From Homalodisca vitripennis (Eukaryota > Arthropoda > Insecta > Hemiptera > Cicadellidae): a stretch of 64,000 nt of DNA. The position numbers and the translations under genes are program-made. The stretch covers positions 70,005,501-70,069,500 of the forward strand of contig NC_060215.1 in the NCBI RefSeq assembly GCF_021130785.1, in the 5' to 3' direction. The notes under the pieces were generated by a model. It searched no databases and was not told the origin of the DNA. It saw only the letters and a list, made by a program, of their open reading frames with translations. Every line of letters begins with the position of its first letter. Within the stretch, counting starts at the first letter, position 1. Positions 46,531 through 59,060 of the stretch are shown piece after piece.

Positions 46531-49500
46531 TTAGAGTTCAATCAGTATACAAAATTTTAATTTTAATTGAATTTTTATATTGGATCCTAATTAAGTATTA
46601 AATAGTTTTTAGTTTTTATTTTTTTTTTTTTTTCATGACAGTTACAATAATGTACTAAGAATGATTAGACCAATATATTATTTTCTTTATTGTGTTTAGA
46701 GGTTAAGTGGAAGAGAGAACATTTTAGTTCTAACTTCACCTCAATAAATAATAACATTTTTCATTTAATTCCTACTAAATCATTTACCAGATATGCCTAC
46801 GCAACAGCTCCCCTACCCAAACCCCAAGATGGAGAAATGATTCCTTCTTGTAGCTGACTTATGGGTTAAAATGTATGCTCCTGAACTGAAAACAATTCAT
46901 GATGAGAAATCCCGGACCTAGGGACTGCCCTAGCCTATTAACGATTTAAATAGACAAAAATGTATTTTATATATATCAGATTGAAAAAAAAAAGTCATTT
47001 GGCAAAATGAAAGAGCATTCATTCTGTTTAAGACTTCAGTCTTGGGACAATGTCACAATCAAAGAATGAAGCAGTTTTTGGGAACTGAAATAAATATGGC
47101 ATTAACTCCACAAAAAACAAAGCATGTTACTTATTCGTCACGAGGACCAGATGATTTTATTCATTTTTATAGAAAAGTGATGTTCTTGTACAAGTTCCAG
47201 GCAATTCATGCGATAATCCATCTTAGATCCTTCTTATAATAATCTCTCGGTAGATCCGACCATTTTGGAACACAGCCAATGCAGCCTTCAAAAGGCACTA
47301 GACTCCCCGCCAAAATCTGAGCATTGATGACAGTAAGGTGGGAATGAAGGACATGTGCTCTATCACATAGTAAAAGGCTATTACTCATTCTCGCTATGGC
47401 ATACAAAATTTGATTCGGTTGAATCTAGTTTATTGTACACTCCATAGCAGGCACGGAGTGTAAGGTTGCACTTCAATAATTTCCTTTAGGTGATAATCAA
47501 AAGCTGGAACATCTTTAAAAAACTAGGCTTTATTGAGTTCCTTCCCGTAATTAAAAAAGATCTTGGTGATGTCCTTGTTGTAATTCAGCTGCACACAAAG
47601 AATGCTTACTAAAAATGACGCAAGAGTGGAGGCCTCCAAACAGAACACGAAAAATCCTGAGGACATTAACAGTGATGATGACTGAAAGATAAGAAAGTTT
47701 TTAGACCATTGGAAATTTATGTGAATATTCCTATATATACACATTTAATAATTGTTTCCTTTCTTTTTTAAAATATTTCATTAATGTGTGGCAATGCAAA
47801 ACTATAGTACTATTAATTTGATGGAAAAACTGTTCATTTATCACCCTAAATGTTTTTGGGTAATATACTTTGATTTTGTCTACTATTAAACAAACCCACT
47901 TAGAAATAGTCTAAATTAAACCTATACTAGATTTGGGGAGTAGGCTATGTTATGCATGTTTATTTAAAGTATGCCCACTAGTTTCATATGAACATTATAT
48001 TTTTGTAAACACCAATGTTTTCAACAATATGAATGGCCTTAGTAAAACAGTCACTAGGTAATTTTTTATGTTATGCAAACCCCATAAAACTATATTTTCT
48101 AAAATTAGATGTAGGCTATCACTCAGTTGTTTGGCTATTTGTCTCTTTGAAATGTATGTTTCCCCCCAGGATTTCATTATTTTAATTTCAAATTTTAAGT
48201 TTCACGGTAGTTTTAAACAGTGGAAATATTTATCTGAGTATATCAAATCTACTGATGTCTCAATATTCTACAGTACTTGCTGAGTAAAACAGCATAGCCC
48301 ATAATATTACTGTAAAATACAGTGCTTGGAGTATGGAAATCATTTAGAACAAATGTTTGCAGTGTCCCAAAACAGCACACCACTACAAGATTTTTAACCG
48401 CTAGTTTCAGTGTTAACGGCAATATATCTCTTATAACTTAAATCTAAATATTACACAAACAAATTAAGAAAATCACGCTTACCTAAGGCCTAATGAGGCC
48501 AGACTTGCAAATGTGAATCCACATTATAAAGCAAATATAAACCACCACCTATCATATCACAACTCTTTTCAGTGCATTGAGAGTAAATTATTTGTTTACT
48601 ACACATGTACACTGTTGACTATTATCACTCCTAAATTAAGCGAAATTACAAAAGATGCGGATATCTACATTCTACACGACACTAAACAAACCAAACGTTG
48701 TGTCACAGATACCTAGCCTAGCTGATGTGAAGTATCTTGGAAACAGAACAAAATCAAATGATATTTAGTTAGTATACACCATTAAAAAACAACTTTTACG
48801 TTCTAATTCATCACTGAATTTATACTAGGAGTTTATGTATGAGTAACAAATCTCACAACAAAGAATATTCTCAAAACAGGTAAAAAACCTTTGTTCACAA
48901 ATTACATCCCGAGCAAGTGAATGATAATATCTGACAGAAAGAGTTCATTTATTTCAACCCATTTGTTGTTCGAACTTCTGTCTAGTTTACTGCATCATCA
49001 TCACAAATCCGGGCGCAACACAATTCTTTATAATTATATATTTATTTGCGTATCTGTAAGATTTCTTCTCAACACCGTAACCATCTTAAATACCACCGTC
49101 CCCAACCCGAGTACAGGCTGAGGCTGGCTTTAACTAGAAACAGACATTCATCTATGAAATCAAAGCCTGAAGAATTCTAGCAATGTATGACGTTTTATCA
49201 TATGTAATAAAATGTGTACAGTGTCATACTTGGTTCATACTTCATTAATTTTACGGAAACCGATTACATGATTGTAGAAATAATAAAACATGCGTTAAAA
49301 CACCATTGTTAAATACTAATGTATAATATATGGCTGCAAACAATAAGTTACATGGAATTAGCTATAATCACTATTTACGAAAAAATATCATTTCGCGAGA
49401 AGAAACTGTATAAAATAACACAAACTAGAGCAACAATACTAGTGGTAAAATAAACCAATAACAACAATGGAACATTAACACTGTGGTTTAATATATACGT

Positions 49501-49960
49501 ATAATACGTATATTACAAAACGTATAATGACGACTTATTAAAAATTTCAAGTACAGGTCAGAAAACAATGACACTAGCAAGCGACGTTTAGTCTGTACTT
49601 CTCAAGCAGAATTCCATGACTAAGAAAACCCGCCTCCATCGTCAAGAACTCCAAGTTGTTAAATAAAAGCGAGTGACTGCTACGTCACGCTGGCCAATAT
49701 CTTATCGGAGAATATGTCGTTCAGACAAGAGGTCAAACAAATAAACGAAGTTTTCTTCGATTCAAGGCAGAAATACACTCAAAGGATGAATGGAAATACT
49801 ACAAATATTGACGAAGCAGCACAACACCTGAATTTGGTTGTTTATGTGTTTTATGTCGTTTTTGTTGTTTAATATTGTGTACGTGTTTGTGAGTAACAAG
49901 TCCACGTCTACGAACATTCTATTGCTCCAGGAAAGAGCTCTTTCAGCGTTTGCGTTCAGG
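46531..49960. other. Intergenic, no gene found
   Basis: 3.4 kb, AT-rich. Open stretches at 47042-47239 (plus) and 47206-47406 (minus) are not recognisable; the second (FEGCIGCVPKWSDLPRDYYK) could be the worn tail of a LINE. A GC-richer patch at 49580-49720 with TGCTACGTCACG could be regulatory, but this is not supported by anything else. Confidence 0.4.
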
Positions 49961-49969
49961 AGGAATTTC

Positions 49970-51030
49970 TAGCTTGACACAGTATATATTGATTTCTCAT
50001 TGAAGGATTGTGGTAACGTGAGTCTTATTCTTGGCTGGTTTAAGGCTTACTTAAGAAACCGTAAGCTGTCTGTCAGGATTGGCTCTACTCTGTCTAAACC
50101 TTTCTTTGGGGCCTCGAGGGTTCCTCAGACTCCCCACCTAGGTCCGCATATCTTCAGTGTATTCATCAACGACATGCTAGACGCGGTGGAGGTAGACTCA
50201 CTGATGAATGCGGACGATCTGAAGTTGCATATGCAGGTATATTACGCGAGGACGCTGCCAATCTACAGACAAGTCTTGACCACATGCGCCATTAGTAACA
50301 TGCAAATCAACTGTAGAAAGTTCTTTATTATGACATTTCATCGTTTTCGCTCTCCCTTCATGTTTTATACAGGCTATTGTCGGATACTGTGCTGTACTGA
50401 GTTACCTCTGTCCGGGACCATGGAGTAGTCTTCAAGAGCAGCTTGTATTTCGTGAGCAGGTGCACACGGTATGTAATATAGCCAACAAGATTTTGGGCTT
50501 TATCACTAGATCCACTGAAGGACTCAACAATCCCACGGTGCTGCGTGTCCGGTACTGCTAGCTGGTGTGGTGCGACAAGGGTTAGTATACCTCCCATGTC
50601 TAGTCTCCGCAGACCACAGAGAACATCAACAGGATTGCTGACAAAAGAAGATTACTAATGCTGTTCTTTGAGGTTGCCACTGATGCTGTTGCGGTTGGCC
50701 TGAAGCTCCCTCCTCTACACTTGATGCATGACATAGTATTACTTTTCAAGATATTAAATGGTCACGTTCTCAGTCCTGAGCTCTTATCTGAAGTAAACCT
50801 AAAAGTTCCCTCAGTTACACGTTCGGGAGTTGTTTTGACATCGATCCAAGACTGTCGATCCATTGTAATGACTTCCACGACTCTATTGCGAGGCTTCCCC
50901 GTCTCAGCAACCTTGTCTCTAATGGTGTAGACTTTTTCCACGACTGCTGTAGCATTTTCAGGGGGATTGGTGGAGTTTTTTTTTATGACGGCCTGACCCG
51001 CACTGTGTACCAAGTGCTTCAATCTTAAAT
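49970..51030 (+). mobile_element. LINE reverse-transcriptase relic
   Basis: Frames on the plus strand give WFKAYLRNRKLSVRIGST, RVPQTPHLGPHIFSVFINDM and LMNADDLKLHMQV, a damaged catalytic box (NADD for YADD). Later comes a C-terminal part with HDIVLLFKILNGHVLSPELL and LKVPSVTRSGVVL. The block order and spacing are those of a LINE reverse transcriptase. Several shifts and stops; inactive. The 5' part is missing or unrecognisable. Confidence 0.8.
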
Positions 51031-51979
51031 CACTTCATTATATTAGCACACACACATAAACGCACACGCACAAGTCAGGCACTTTCTCACACATATAGTT
51101 ATCTTGTAGTAGTATTTTCTTGCATTTTTTTCTCTTTTTTATATTGTATATTGTTAATGCATACTATTGTTATTGTTGCTTAAAATAGTTATTGTTATAT
51201 TACAGTAATTATTGGTATTTTTGATTAGTAACGTTGTCCTGTGTATTGTTGACAGTATACGTACAATTACTCATAGTTTACTTGTTGTTTCTATATTCCT
51301 GTTGTTTTAATTTTCCCAAGTTTCACCTTGTTTTCGAGCCTATCTTTTGTTGATTAATTCCTAGTCGGCGCTATTGCTTGATGTTAGCTTGTACTGATAT
51401 CTTATTATTGATATTTCTTTGAATTACCCATATATGTTGTATTTTGAAGGAAAACTGTACACATACTTTTGGGTTCAAAATGGTAGCATATCTCTGCAAA
51501 AAAATTAATGTGATCGTCAATCTATTGCAAATACTCTATAAAATTATCTCACATTACACTCAGCTGTTATAAAGATCTTGTCTTATTAACAGCCGTATGT
51601 TAAAAATTTTACATAAATTTTTAATATGAAGTCTAATATTGCTTATTTAAAAGGTTTTGTTGGGCATTTCCAATTTCGTTTTAGTTTATAAATACTCTTT
51701 GTAAAACAATCTAATTGTTTGGTACATTTAGTATTTTCAATTTTATATTAATAACAGATAATTCAGAGGAAAGTATAAAAGAATCAGTGTATCAGGTGTT
51801 TAATAAAGCGTCATATTCAGGATAGTTTAAACAAATCATACATATTACTGTCGAAATTAAACTGTACATCTATAAACGTTTTAAAATCTTCTTGTTAGTA
51901 ATTTATTTCATATAATTCTTGTGTTTGAACAGTTTTTAGATCCATGTATTTCATCCTTGCTATTTATGAATATTAATTA
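51031..51979. other. Intergenic, no gene found
   Basis: AT-rich sequence between two LINE relics. I see nothing in it that I can support. Confidence 0.55.
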
Positions 51980-52640
51980 TAATTGAATAAGTCATGATAG
52001 AGGGGGAAAATAGCGAGGTGACATTGCTATTTGTGTAAGAAAAGGGATAAATTATAAATTAATTTGTACTCCTAATGCTGACTATTGCTAAAAACCAGAA
52101 TATGTATAGTTAGAATTATCGTTTAAATGGAAATTGCTTACGAGGAAAAACCCGTGTCCTTGGATTGATGAAGAGATTAAAAAATTGTTGGTGGAAAGGG
52201 ATAAACAGTATGTGAGAACAAACAATATTGACGTTTGGGAAAATCATAGAGTATTGGGAAATATAATAGAAAGATTAGTGAGAGTTAGCAGAAACCAACA
52301 CTTTTTAAATATACTTCATTGTGAAAAATCCATTACATATTTATGGGAAAATTTATAAAATTAAGGATCGTGTAAAGATCAAAAAGAATTGTGAGATCCA
52401 GTTATGTCATTAAACAGTTTAAGTATATATTTTTGTAGCATGACAAATAGAATAAGCGCAGATTTGAATTATTATTATAAAACGTATGAGCTCCAACTGA
52501 TGTTAACAATAGTTTTACTATTAATGACATAAACTCTTATATTTGACAAAGCATTGATGAACACTTTGTCACATGATGTAGGCAATGATGGAATTCCAAT
52601 AAAATTCACAAGATTAATTAATGATGAATGATAACATGTT
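51980..52640 (+). mobile_element. LINE relic: endonuclease end, linker, start of RT
   Basis: Weak endonuclease text at about 51995-52080 is followed by a 74-codon frame (52134-52358) reading KNPCPWIDEEIKKLLVERDK, then RVSRNQHFLNILHCEK and LWENL: the standard post-endonuclease linker of jockey/CR1-group LINEs. Further on, SIDEHFVT-like text and NDGIPIKFTRLIND mark the beginning of the reverse transcriptase. It stops there; the rest may continue at 57799 beyond the inserted minus-strand LINE. Confidence 0.7.
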
Positions 52641-53226
52641 TTGTATCATATATGTGTAATAAATATATAAAACATTCACCAATTAAAATTGATATAACTA
52701 TTTTATTTATCCGTAGAATTTAAACAAATTTAGTATTGTTAGGTTTGCAATTAAATTTGTGCAATAAATTATTTTTATGTAGGTGTAACATTTTTTGAAA
52801 AATTAAATTTTGAAAACTTTTAATAGTTTTAATAATTTTAATCTTAAAATGGAAAGTAATCCTACATATTTCAACTTGAATAAATGAATGTATTTCTCAT
52901 ATTGCAATTCACAAATTCACAAAGTATACAATAAAAAGGTCGAGAAATCTGAACTGATCACTTTGTCCAGTAGTGTGATCAGTTGTACAAAGGGAAATAT
53001 ACATTCTTTTTACATAATAGTTATTTCAGTCTAGCATTCAATAAACACTTAGTAATTCGCCAAACTGTGACATCTGAAAGCTATACACAAGAATACATAA
53101 TTAATCAATTAACTTTGTTTGTCCATAAAGCGTGTATGACATGGGTCAACAATATAATTATACATTAGCAACAACTAAAACACCAATAGGCCCACATATC
53201 TCCGTCTCTATCCAAAATAATTTTGC

Positions 53227-56157
53227 TTATACCAGCACGTTGTTCAGGTATTCCACATTATGTTGAACAAAAAGCCAAGCAATTGTTTCTTTACAAAAAT
53301 GTTTTATATTGTTAATATTCCTTATTTGGAGTGGAAGTTGATTCAAGTATTTGGGGCCCCGATATTGAAAAGAGTTACGAAAGATAACTATTAACTTTGG
53401 GTAGTTTAAAGAATTTATTTCCAAAACTTCTTGTGTTATGCAGATAATTAGGCATTGTGTTCTCTCTATTTCCACTTCTAATAAAAAACAATCTGAGAAC
53501 TTTGAAAACAAAAAGATGTTGTATTGGTAAGATGTTCAACTGCTGGTATAAAGGAAATGAACTTGTTCTTTTTGGTTGTTTTAAAATTATTCTCAAGAAA
53601 TAATTTTGAGTAATTCTTATATTTATCCATTAACGACTTAAACGTTCCTCCCCAGCAAGGCAAAGCGTACTGCAGTCTTGAATTGATCAGTGCAAAATAA
53701 AGTGTTCTCAAAAGTGATTTATTACAAAAATTTCTTAAAAAATAGAATTTTCTAATTTGTGATCTTAATTTTCTATGTAAGTCATATACATGTGGTTCGA
53801 AAGAGAATTTTTCATCCAGTATTATTCCTAAGTATTTAATAGTTTTTACTTTTTCTAACGGCTGACAGGTACATAATTGAGTATTACAGGTTGAGGAATG
53901 GAAAACCAACGGAAAGGGTATGTCGAAGCCAGCAAAATCAAAATTTATAAACTTTGTCTTGCTAACATTTACTTCCATTCTGTTTATAGAGCACCATTTT
54001 TTAAGTAGTAAAAGATCATGATTTATGGAATTTCCTATTATAATTAAATTTTTGTGAGTAAAAGAGCGCAATATCGTCAGCAAAAGCGTTAATATTTCCT
54101 TGAAAGTTTAAATTTAATAAATCGTTAATGAAAATTAGAAAAAGGGTTGCTGAGGTCATTGATCCTTGAGGTACCCCTGTTTGAACAGTGAGTGGTTCAC
54201 TAAAGGTGTTATTAATTTTAACTCGTTGTTTTCGTCCTGTAATAAAGCTCTTGAACCAGCTTAAAGCTACTCCTCTTATCCCGACAGATTCTAATTGATT
54301 TAAAAGGATCTCATGATTAACCATGTCGAAAGCTTTTTTAAAGTCAATGAATAGACCTGTTGTTTTAAGTTTAGAATTTAAGCTAGCAAAAATATGATCT
54401 GTTACTGTAATTAACGCACTCTCCGTTGATTTGCCTTTAATAAAACCGAATTGTTTAGTACTAAAGAAATTAGATTTATTTAGGAAGCTGTCAAGCCTTA
54501 TCATCATTATTTTCTCGAATAATTTAGAAAAAAACTGAAAGAAGGCTTATAGGTCTCAGGTTGTCCAATTTATATAAATTTGGTTTTTTTAATATAGGTA
54601 CTACTGAGCTTAGTTTAAGACTTTCGGGAAAGACACCTTTACTGAAACTATTATTTATCATATACACTAAAACAGGAGCTATGTCATCCACTATATGTTT
54701 TAATAAAATTACATTAAAATTGTCAAAACCTGTGGATTTCTTATTTTTTAAATTGCGAACAACCGCTTTGACTTCGTCCACGGAGGTAGGAGCAATAAAA
54801 AAAGGAATTGTTCTGAAAGGAAAGAGGAGTTAGTGTTTCGGTAGTGATTGTACTGGGCTTATCAGAGTGTACCGAGATAAGATGTTTGTTGATTTCTTTT
54901 GCGATAGTACTGGGGTCAGTTATCCAAGTCCCATTATCTAACTCAATCCGGTCGACACCATTGTTTTTTAGAACTACCTGTTACATTATTAATGATTTTC
55001 CACTGTTGAGAAATGTCACCTTTACAACTTTCTAACTTTTTTGCATAAAATGTGTTTTTTGAATGATCAATTTCTTGTTTTAGGTTATTAGAAAATCTAT
55101 TAAAGTAATTTTTAAATGTTGTATCATATGGTCTCCTCTTACAAATTGTGTAAAGCTTTTTTCGTTTGGCTATTCTTTTAAGAATATTCCTAGTAATCCA
55201 TGGGCTTATTAACTTAGCTTTCTTTAGTTTACAATCAATTACAGCTATTCTACTACTACTATTAACAATACTACTCAACACTTCTTGGAATTTATTGTAA
55301 CAACAATTAACATCTTCTTCATAAAAAATCTCACACCAATCAGTATTTTGTAACTTATTTTTGATCATATCTAAATCAGGCACGAAACTGTCAATACTGG
55401 GATTACAATTTATTAAATTGACTGACGTGCTACACTTGTTATTAAACTTTAGTCCCAGAACACAATGGTCCGTTATTCCTAAATCAAACACATCACTGGA
55501 AAAGAGATCAATATATCTATTTCTAACATATATGTGATCAATAAGTGTTTTTGAGTTGTTTGTTATTCTGGTTGGAGTATTTACTAAAGACAAAAACCCA
55601 TTATTGTTCATTATACTATTGTAGCTCTGAGTTATTTCATTTGTTTCCAATAGGTTAATATTTATATCCCCAACATAAATAATGTTATTTTTCATTTCCG
55701 ATACAAGTTGAGTCAGTTCCAATAGAAATGAATTTTCAGATATAAATTGTAGCCTGTATAAGCATATTAGTTTAAAGTAGGTTTTGTTTATATTAATTTC
55801 AAGGATAAGTGTATCAGCTGTTGTCATATTGAAAGGGGAATTTAGCTGTTTAAAATCTATTGAATTATGTACAAAACATATAACACCACCTGCTCTATAA
55901 GTATCGTTGCACTTGGCAAATGATGTGTAACCTGGAATATTATAAAAATCTGTCTCATGACTACTAACCCATATTTCACTAAGTATAATAAAATGAAATT
56001 TATGTTCCATAACACCTATTTCTGCCACTAAACTATCAAAGTTTTTTCTCAGACTTCTTATGTTTGTATATATTAGTCTATAGTTGTTTATATTATTTCC
56101 AGGTTCAAAAAATGTATCCAGATCGGATTGACAATTATTTGAAACTATGTCCATCAT
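53227..56157 (-). pseudogene. LINE ORF2: endonuclease and reverse transcriptase, frameshifted
   Basis: First frame (54943-56157): an AP endonuclease with YTNIRSLRKNFDSL, ILSEIWVSS, CLYRLQF, YVGDININLL, TLIDHIYVRN and ITDHCVLGL, then a basic linker. Further frames: KNKKSTGFDNFNVILLKH, SSVVPILKKPN, LRPISLLSV, KQFGFIKGKSTESAL, GLFIDFKKAFDMVNHEILL, TGVPQGSMTS, AFADDIAL (catalytic FADD), TIKYLGIILDEKFSFEPH, and the C-terminus YLHNTRSFGNKFF to LNNVLV and a stop at 53227. I count about five frame changes, near 54975, 54800, 54530, 54070 and 53500, mostly at runs of A or T. All motifs are present, so the loss of frame is recent or an assembly artefact. Confidence 0.9.
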
Positions 56158-56204
56158 GTACTTATAAAGTTATCTAAAATAAATGCGTAACGTGGAATTT
56201 ATAA

Positions 56205-56211
<7 letters not shown>

Positions 56212-56261
<50 letters not shown>
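56212..56261. repeat. (TA)n microsatellite between LINE ORF1 and ORF2
   Basis: About 50 bp of pure alternating TA sits in the short spacer between the two LINE frames, with a smaller TATATAT block at 56204-56211. Confidence 0.95.
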
Positions 56262-56264
<3 letters not shown>

Positions 56265-56378
56265 TTAACAATAATAAACTATACAACAAACTCAACAAAA
56301 AATAAGAACAAACAACAAAGAAGTATGTAAACAATAAATTGATCAATAGATAGTATAAATAATAACACAACTCACATT

Positions 56379-57309
56379 TTACTTTAGCTTGTCAAGTTCC
56401 TCATAGTTGTCAATTCTGCGGTAACGTTCGCCCTGACACTTCCTGAGAAAAAACTTTCCGTCTCTGCACCACGCGTAATCGTAACCCACTTCTTTACACT
56501 TCTGTTTCAGTTTGGACAGAAATACCTTATTTTCTGGGGACATATGTTCGTTGATGTAGACGTTCTGAGCGGGAAGAGCGGCATGAATCTGTTTTGCTGT
56601 CATCACCTTCCTTTCCTTGAATTTGTTGAGTAAAGTGTCACGAGCTGTCCTCCTTTTAGAATTGTACTATGAGGGGCTGCGGGCGGTCTTTCTTGAAAGA
56701 TGGAACTCGGTGGGCAGTTGAGATGTCGTTTTCCTGTATCTGTACACCAAGGGCAGCTCCGATGTCCTTAACTAGGCTGAAGACGTTTTCTTTCGGAGTT
56801 TCAGGGATCCCACTTATCTCAAGGTTGTTTTTTCTTGAGTAATGTTCTAGCTGACGAACTCTATCCTTCAGAGAAGTTACCTCTGTGTCGAGGGCGGCAT
56901 TCCTATTACGCAGATATTCGTTCTCTTTCTTCAGAGCTGCTAAATCGACCTTAATTTCTTTCATTAAGTTAGTCGATTCATCCATCTTCTTTGAGACGAA
57001 CTGCATAGATTCGGATAGGCTATTTAACTCATTTCTAGTTGATTTCAGCTCGGCAACTTCTGATTTCAGTTCTTTTATTACTTTAAAGAGTTCTTGTATG
57101 TACTCAGCCCTACCCTCCGAACTAATAGCTGTTTCACCTCTGCAACTCTTGCATTTCCAATCCCTAAAAGATCGGGTTTTCGCTCCATCAACATCCTCTT
57201 GGACGCACCGATAATGGAAGAGGTTTTCGCAACTTCCGGCGCACTTAATCTTCTGTTCATTTTCGTCATTCCCGTAGGATAATCCACAGATGCCACAGTG
57301 AGACGACAT
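56379..57309 (-). pseudogene. LINE ORF1: PHD-like finger, coiled coil, RRM-like region
   Basis: A 217-residue frame from 57309 (MSSHCGICGLSYGNDENEQK) has a PHD-type zinc finger with C..C...C...C...HYRC...CKSC. It then has a long heptad-rich coiled coil (KELKSEVAELKSTRNEL, NRNAALDTEVTSLKDRVRQL), and then RKNNLEISGIPETP, the start of an RNA-binding fold. One frame change near 56650 leads to a second frame (56379-56606) with ALPAQNVYINEHMSPENK and ending NYEELDKLK. ORF1 proteins of this kind bind LINE RNA. Apart from the one shift it appears complete. Confidence 0.88.
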
Positions 57310-57798
57310 AGTTAAATCAACTTAAGTTCATATGAAATTCAATAAACACTGTATAGCGAAATCACTGCGTAGCACGTCGCGTCAAGTAGTAACGTGTACG
57401 CGAACACGACCGGGTGGATGACCGGATGATAAGTACGGTGCATCTTATCAGCTCGGCGGACTGAGCTAGACTTGTGCTGGTCTCTTTAATTAGTTGAATA
57501 TAAATGACAAATTTCATGTTATTTGCTCATTGATTCAGCGGATTCTAAGATATAATTTTTAACATTAAAGCACAATCGTCGGACAAAATCTAAACGAAAA
57601 CCTATTGGGTATTTGTTCATTTGAGCTTTTTTCTTGTTTTTGCGTCTATTATCATATGAAGTTGTGCCAACATCTCGCGAAACACCCTGTATATATAATT
57701 TTACAATGTAAAATAGTGTTTATCCAGATAAATAGAAGGAAGTTTTACCAAAAGTATCTGACCCCTCAGAGTGTAAACATTATTGAGTTATAAATAAT

Positions 57799-59060
57799 TT
57801 GTTTGCATTAGGTAACATGTTAGATAAGATAGTGTTTCAACAAATTTGCTACTTTATAAATCACGGTAATATTTTATTTAAGTATAAGTTTGATTACAAA
57901 TCTTTCTTTAGTGTCCAGACAGCACTGATAATAATTACAAATGATATTAAATTTACTATGGATAATAGACAACTAATTATAGTGATGTTTTACACTTTAT
58001 ACGTGCTTTCGATTGTGTTCAGTATCACCTTTTGTTATCTATTCTAGAATCTTACAATTTTAGTCTAACACAGATGGTCGGATATAGTCCTAGTCAGAAG
58101 AATGGATTCAAAGAGTAAAAACAGTTAGAGAGCCTTTTAAGTAATGGACATTAAATGCTGTAGTAGTGCCTAAAGTCTCATACCTTTCAGCTTTCCTTTT
58201 CTTATTATATATTAAAATAGTTATCAATTTATCAGACATAGTAAGATAATGTTATATTTAGAACACACTCAATTTTACTTGCATTGTGATTCTAATAAGT
58301 AAATATAATGCCATAACCCTGCTAAATAATGTTTTAACAAGATTGTATGAATTAAATATTGATCATGGCTTAATGCTGCAAAATTTAAATTAATCAATAC
58401 AAGAAATTAAAGGTTAATTTTGAGTATATTACACATATACTTTACCAGTAATAATAAATAATAAAATTGTAAATATGAGCTTTATATTGTAAATTAAACT
58501 TAAAATGGAAAACAACTTTATCATGGGTAGAACAGGTTAACGATATTCATACAAATATGTACTAATGTATTTGTTAGGTTCAAACTGTATGTAACCCAAC
58601 AATATATTTAAAATGATATTGAGACCTACTCTTCTTATGTCTTCTTTCCAGTATGCAAATCTAGTGGTTTGTGATTGAAATTATACACTAACTAATAAGT
58701 TACAGACAGCTCAAAATGTGAGGTTCGATATGTTTTTAAAATTTATTGATGGATGATCATGTTACAGAACATCATCCAAGATTATGATGGATTAACATAA
58801 AGTAGATTTGATATTTTCTGTATAATATATGTTTACTGGAATCCTACTAGAGGCTAGCTAATGTTAACTTATAAGAAGCACGATTTAAAAATAGTATGAT
58901 ATAATTTCCAGTACACAAAACTGTAACATATGGGTAGTCGTTTAAAGTGAAGGTTAAGGTTAAAGAATTTGTTACATAATGATATTAAGAGCCGTGTTAG
59001 TTATAATGAGCTCTATAGGAAAATAAAAAAAGGACTTACATAAAAATAGTAGAATACAAA
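57799..59060 (+). mobile_element. LINE relic: middle and C-terminus of RT
   Basis: The plus-strand frame at 57799-58047 reads MLDKIVFQQICYFINHGNIL, then VQTALIIITNDIKFTMDNRQ, the finger region of a jockey/CR1-group RT with only slight wear. At about 58620-58760 FQYANLVVCD and TLTNKLQTAQNVRFDMFLKF, and at about 58960-59045 ILRAVLVIM with a frame change to SRVSYNELYRKIKKGL, match the order of the C-terminal part. The catalytic box is not recognisable in between. It may be the continuation of 51980-52640. Confidence 0.65.

Larger units (their letters stand above)
53227..57490 (-). mobile_element. Nearly complete two-ORF LINE
   Basis: Minus-strand element of about 4.3 kb with ORF1 (57309 to 56379) and ORF2 (56157 to 53227) in normal order. 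A GC-richer 5' leader lies upstream (57310 to about 57490, unlike the surrounding AT-rich DNA). The 3' UTR end is not certain; no clear tail is seen, so the element may extend to about 53165. Jockey/CR1 group by domain content. It sits between plus-strand LINE fragments at 51980-52640 and 57799-59060. Confidence 0.88.

Noticed and set aside
47042..47239. 65-codon plus-strand frame, considered as a recombinase or transposase piece
   Set aside because: No catalytic or family motif could be named and no TIR or LTR surrounds it.
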